Below are positions 63,638-64,000 of a stretch of 64,000 bases of DNA, in pieces; position 1 is the first letter of the stretch; the number at the start of each line of letters is the position of its first letter. Made by a program: the position numbers and the translations under genes. Below the pieces are notes generated by a model that was given only the letters and a program-made list of their open reading frames with translations, was not told the DNA's origin and searched no databases. The stretch covers positions 323,218-387,217 of the forward strand of contig ATWE01000004.1 of assembly GCA_000421085.1 (NCBI GenBank), read 5' to 3'. This stretch comes from Ensifer sp. USDA 6670. Its GTDB lineage: Bacteria; Pseudomonadota; Alphaproteobacteria; Rhizobiales; Rhizobiaceae.

Positions 63638-64000
63638 ATGAGGAATTACGCAGAAATGACGCGAGCTTTCGCGTCACGCGGTAGGATCGCGGTGGTGGCT
63701 TCGGGTGTAGCCCTCGCCGGCTGTGGCACGACCTCCACCGGCCAAGGCGGGGCGGTTGCCGGACTCGGAGCAGCTTCCACCCGCGCTGCATCGTCCGCGA
63801 CCTACATCGAAGCCCTGCAGGGTGGCGTGGTTTCGCGCCTTGGCGGCGTCGATCTCAGCAAGTCGGACCGGCAGCGGGCGCTTGAGGCCGAGTATCGCGC
63901 TCTCGAGGCCGCCCCGGGCGGGCAGCCCGTCGCCTGGCAAGGGCGGGGCGTCAGCGGCTCCGTCGTCGCTGCCGCACCCTATCAGGTCGGGTCGCAGAAT
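63638..64000 (+). CDS. Lipoprotein of the surface-antigen type (cut by window edge)
   Basis: 121 codons are visible with no stop before the right edge. A signal sequence with lipobox (ASGVALAGC) leads to a Gly/Ala-rich region, and ALEAEYRALEAAPGGQPVAW followed by GSVVAAAPYQVGSQN resembles the start of the 17-kDa rickettsial-type surface antigen domain found in many alphaproteobacterial envelope lipoproteins. A start at 63656 is also possible. It lies downstream of feuQ but with 196 bp between, so may be separate. Confidence 0.75.
   Translation, partial: MRNYAEMTRAFASRGRIAVVASGVALAGCGTTSTGQGGAVAGLGAASTRAASSATYIEALQGGVVSRLGGVDLSKSDRQRALEAEYRALEAAPGGQPVAWQGRGVSGSVVAAAPYQVGSQN

Overview
The window is ordinary chromosomal DNA from a fast-growing alphaproteobacterium of the Rhizobiaceae, most likely Sinorhizobium (Ensifer) meliloti or a close relative. 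The evidence is high-GC coding sequence with dense operons, a betI-betC junction, mucR beside an mrp antiporter operon, a feuN-feuP-feuQ locus, membrane glucose dehydrogenase, and several rhizobial intergenic mosaic repeats. Species identity is inferred from remembered family and gene-order knowledge, not from a search. I see no rRNA, tRNA, CRISPR array, insertion sequence or prophage.

Layout. 0-4.5 kb: the start of the choline-O-sulfate/betaine operon (betC is cut by the left edge; betI has a 20-bp palindromic operator), an HdeD-like membrane protein, an EAL-CBS-GGDEF protein and a quinone oxidoreductase. 4.5-9.3 kb: a 23-codon ORF with a near-ideal ribosome binding site and its own terminator, a DUF3750 protein, a rhizobial-type L-asparaginase, two glutathione S-transferases and a GcvA-like LysR regulator. 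9.4-16.5 kb: a PAS-GAF-GGDEF-EAL protein, an L,D-transpeptidase, the ohrR/ohr peroxide-stress pair and a HerA-like ATPase. 16.5-24.7 kb: metabolic and stress genes (aldo/keto reductase, tam, dehalogenase, phosphatase, alcohol dehydrogenase, branched-chain aminotransferase, sodB, a WYL regulator divergent from a LysE exporter). 24.8-31 kb: two c-type cytochromes, a MerR regulator, a class A beta-lactamase gene broken by one in-frame stop, and PQQ glucose dehydrogenase. 31-41.4 kb: selO, ptrB, a LysR/DUF2798 pair, an extradiol-type VOC protein, and usp-dksA-like-hemolysin III genes behind an FNR/FixK-type box, then msrB. 41.6-48.5 kb: a complete seven-gene mrp operon and mucR. 48.5-60.8 kb: sufE, a DivJ/PdhS-like histidine kinase, a peptidoglycan-binding-fold protein, DUF1491, DUF2336, an SH3 protein, small proteins near a CtrA-like box, a split DUF1214/DUF1254 pair, a bifunctional PBP and three small conserved proteins. 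61-64 kb: feuN, feuP, feuQ and the start of a lipoprotein gene cut by the right edge.

Themes. Most genes serve envelope and stress homeostasis: osmoprotection, peroxide, superoxide and methionine-oxidation repair, Na+/K+/H+ exchange, cell wall synthesis, and c-di-GMP and two-component signalling. No large novel system stands out. The best second-look items are the 23-codon ORF (4497-4568), the beta-lactamase nonsense codon (28235-28237), unassigned palindromic operators, the CtrA-like box at 55629-55643 and an untracked 46-codon gene (60619-60759).
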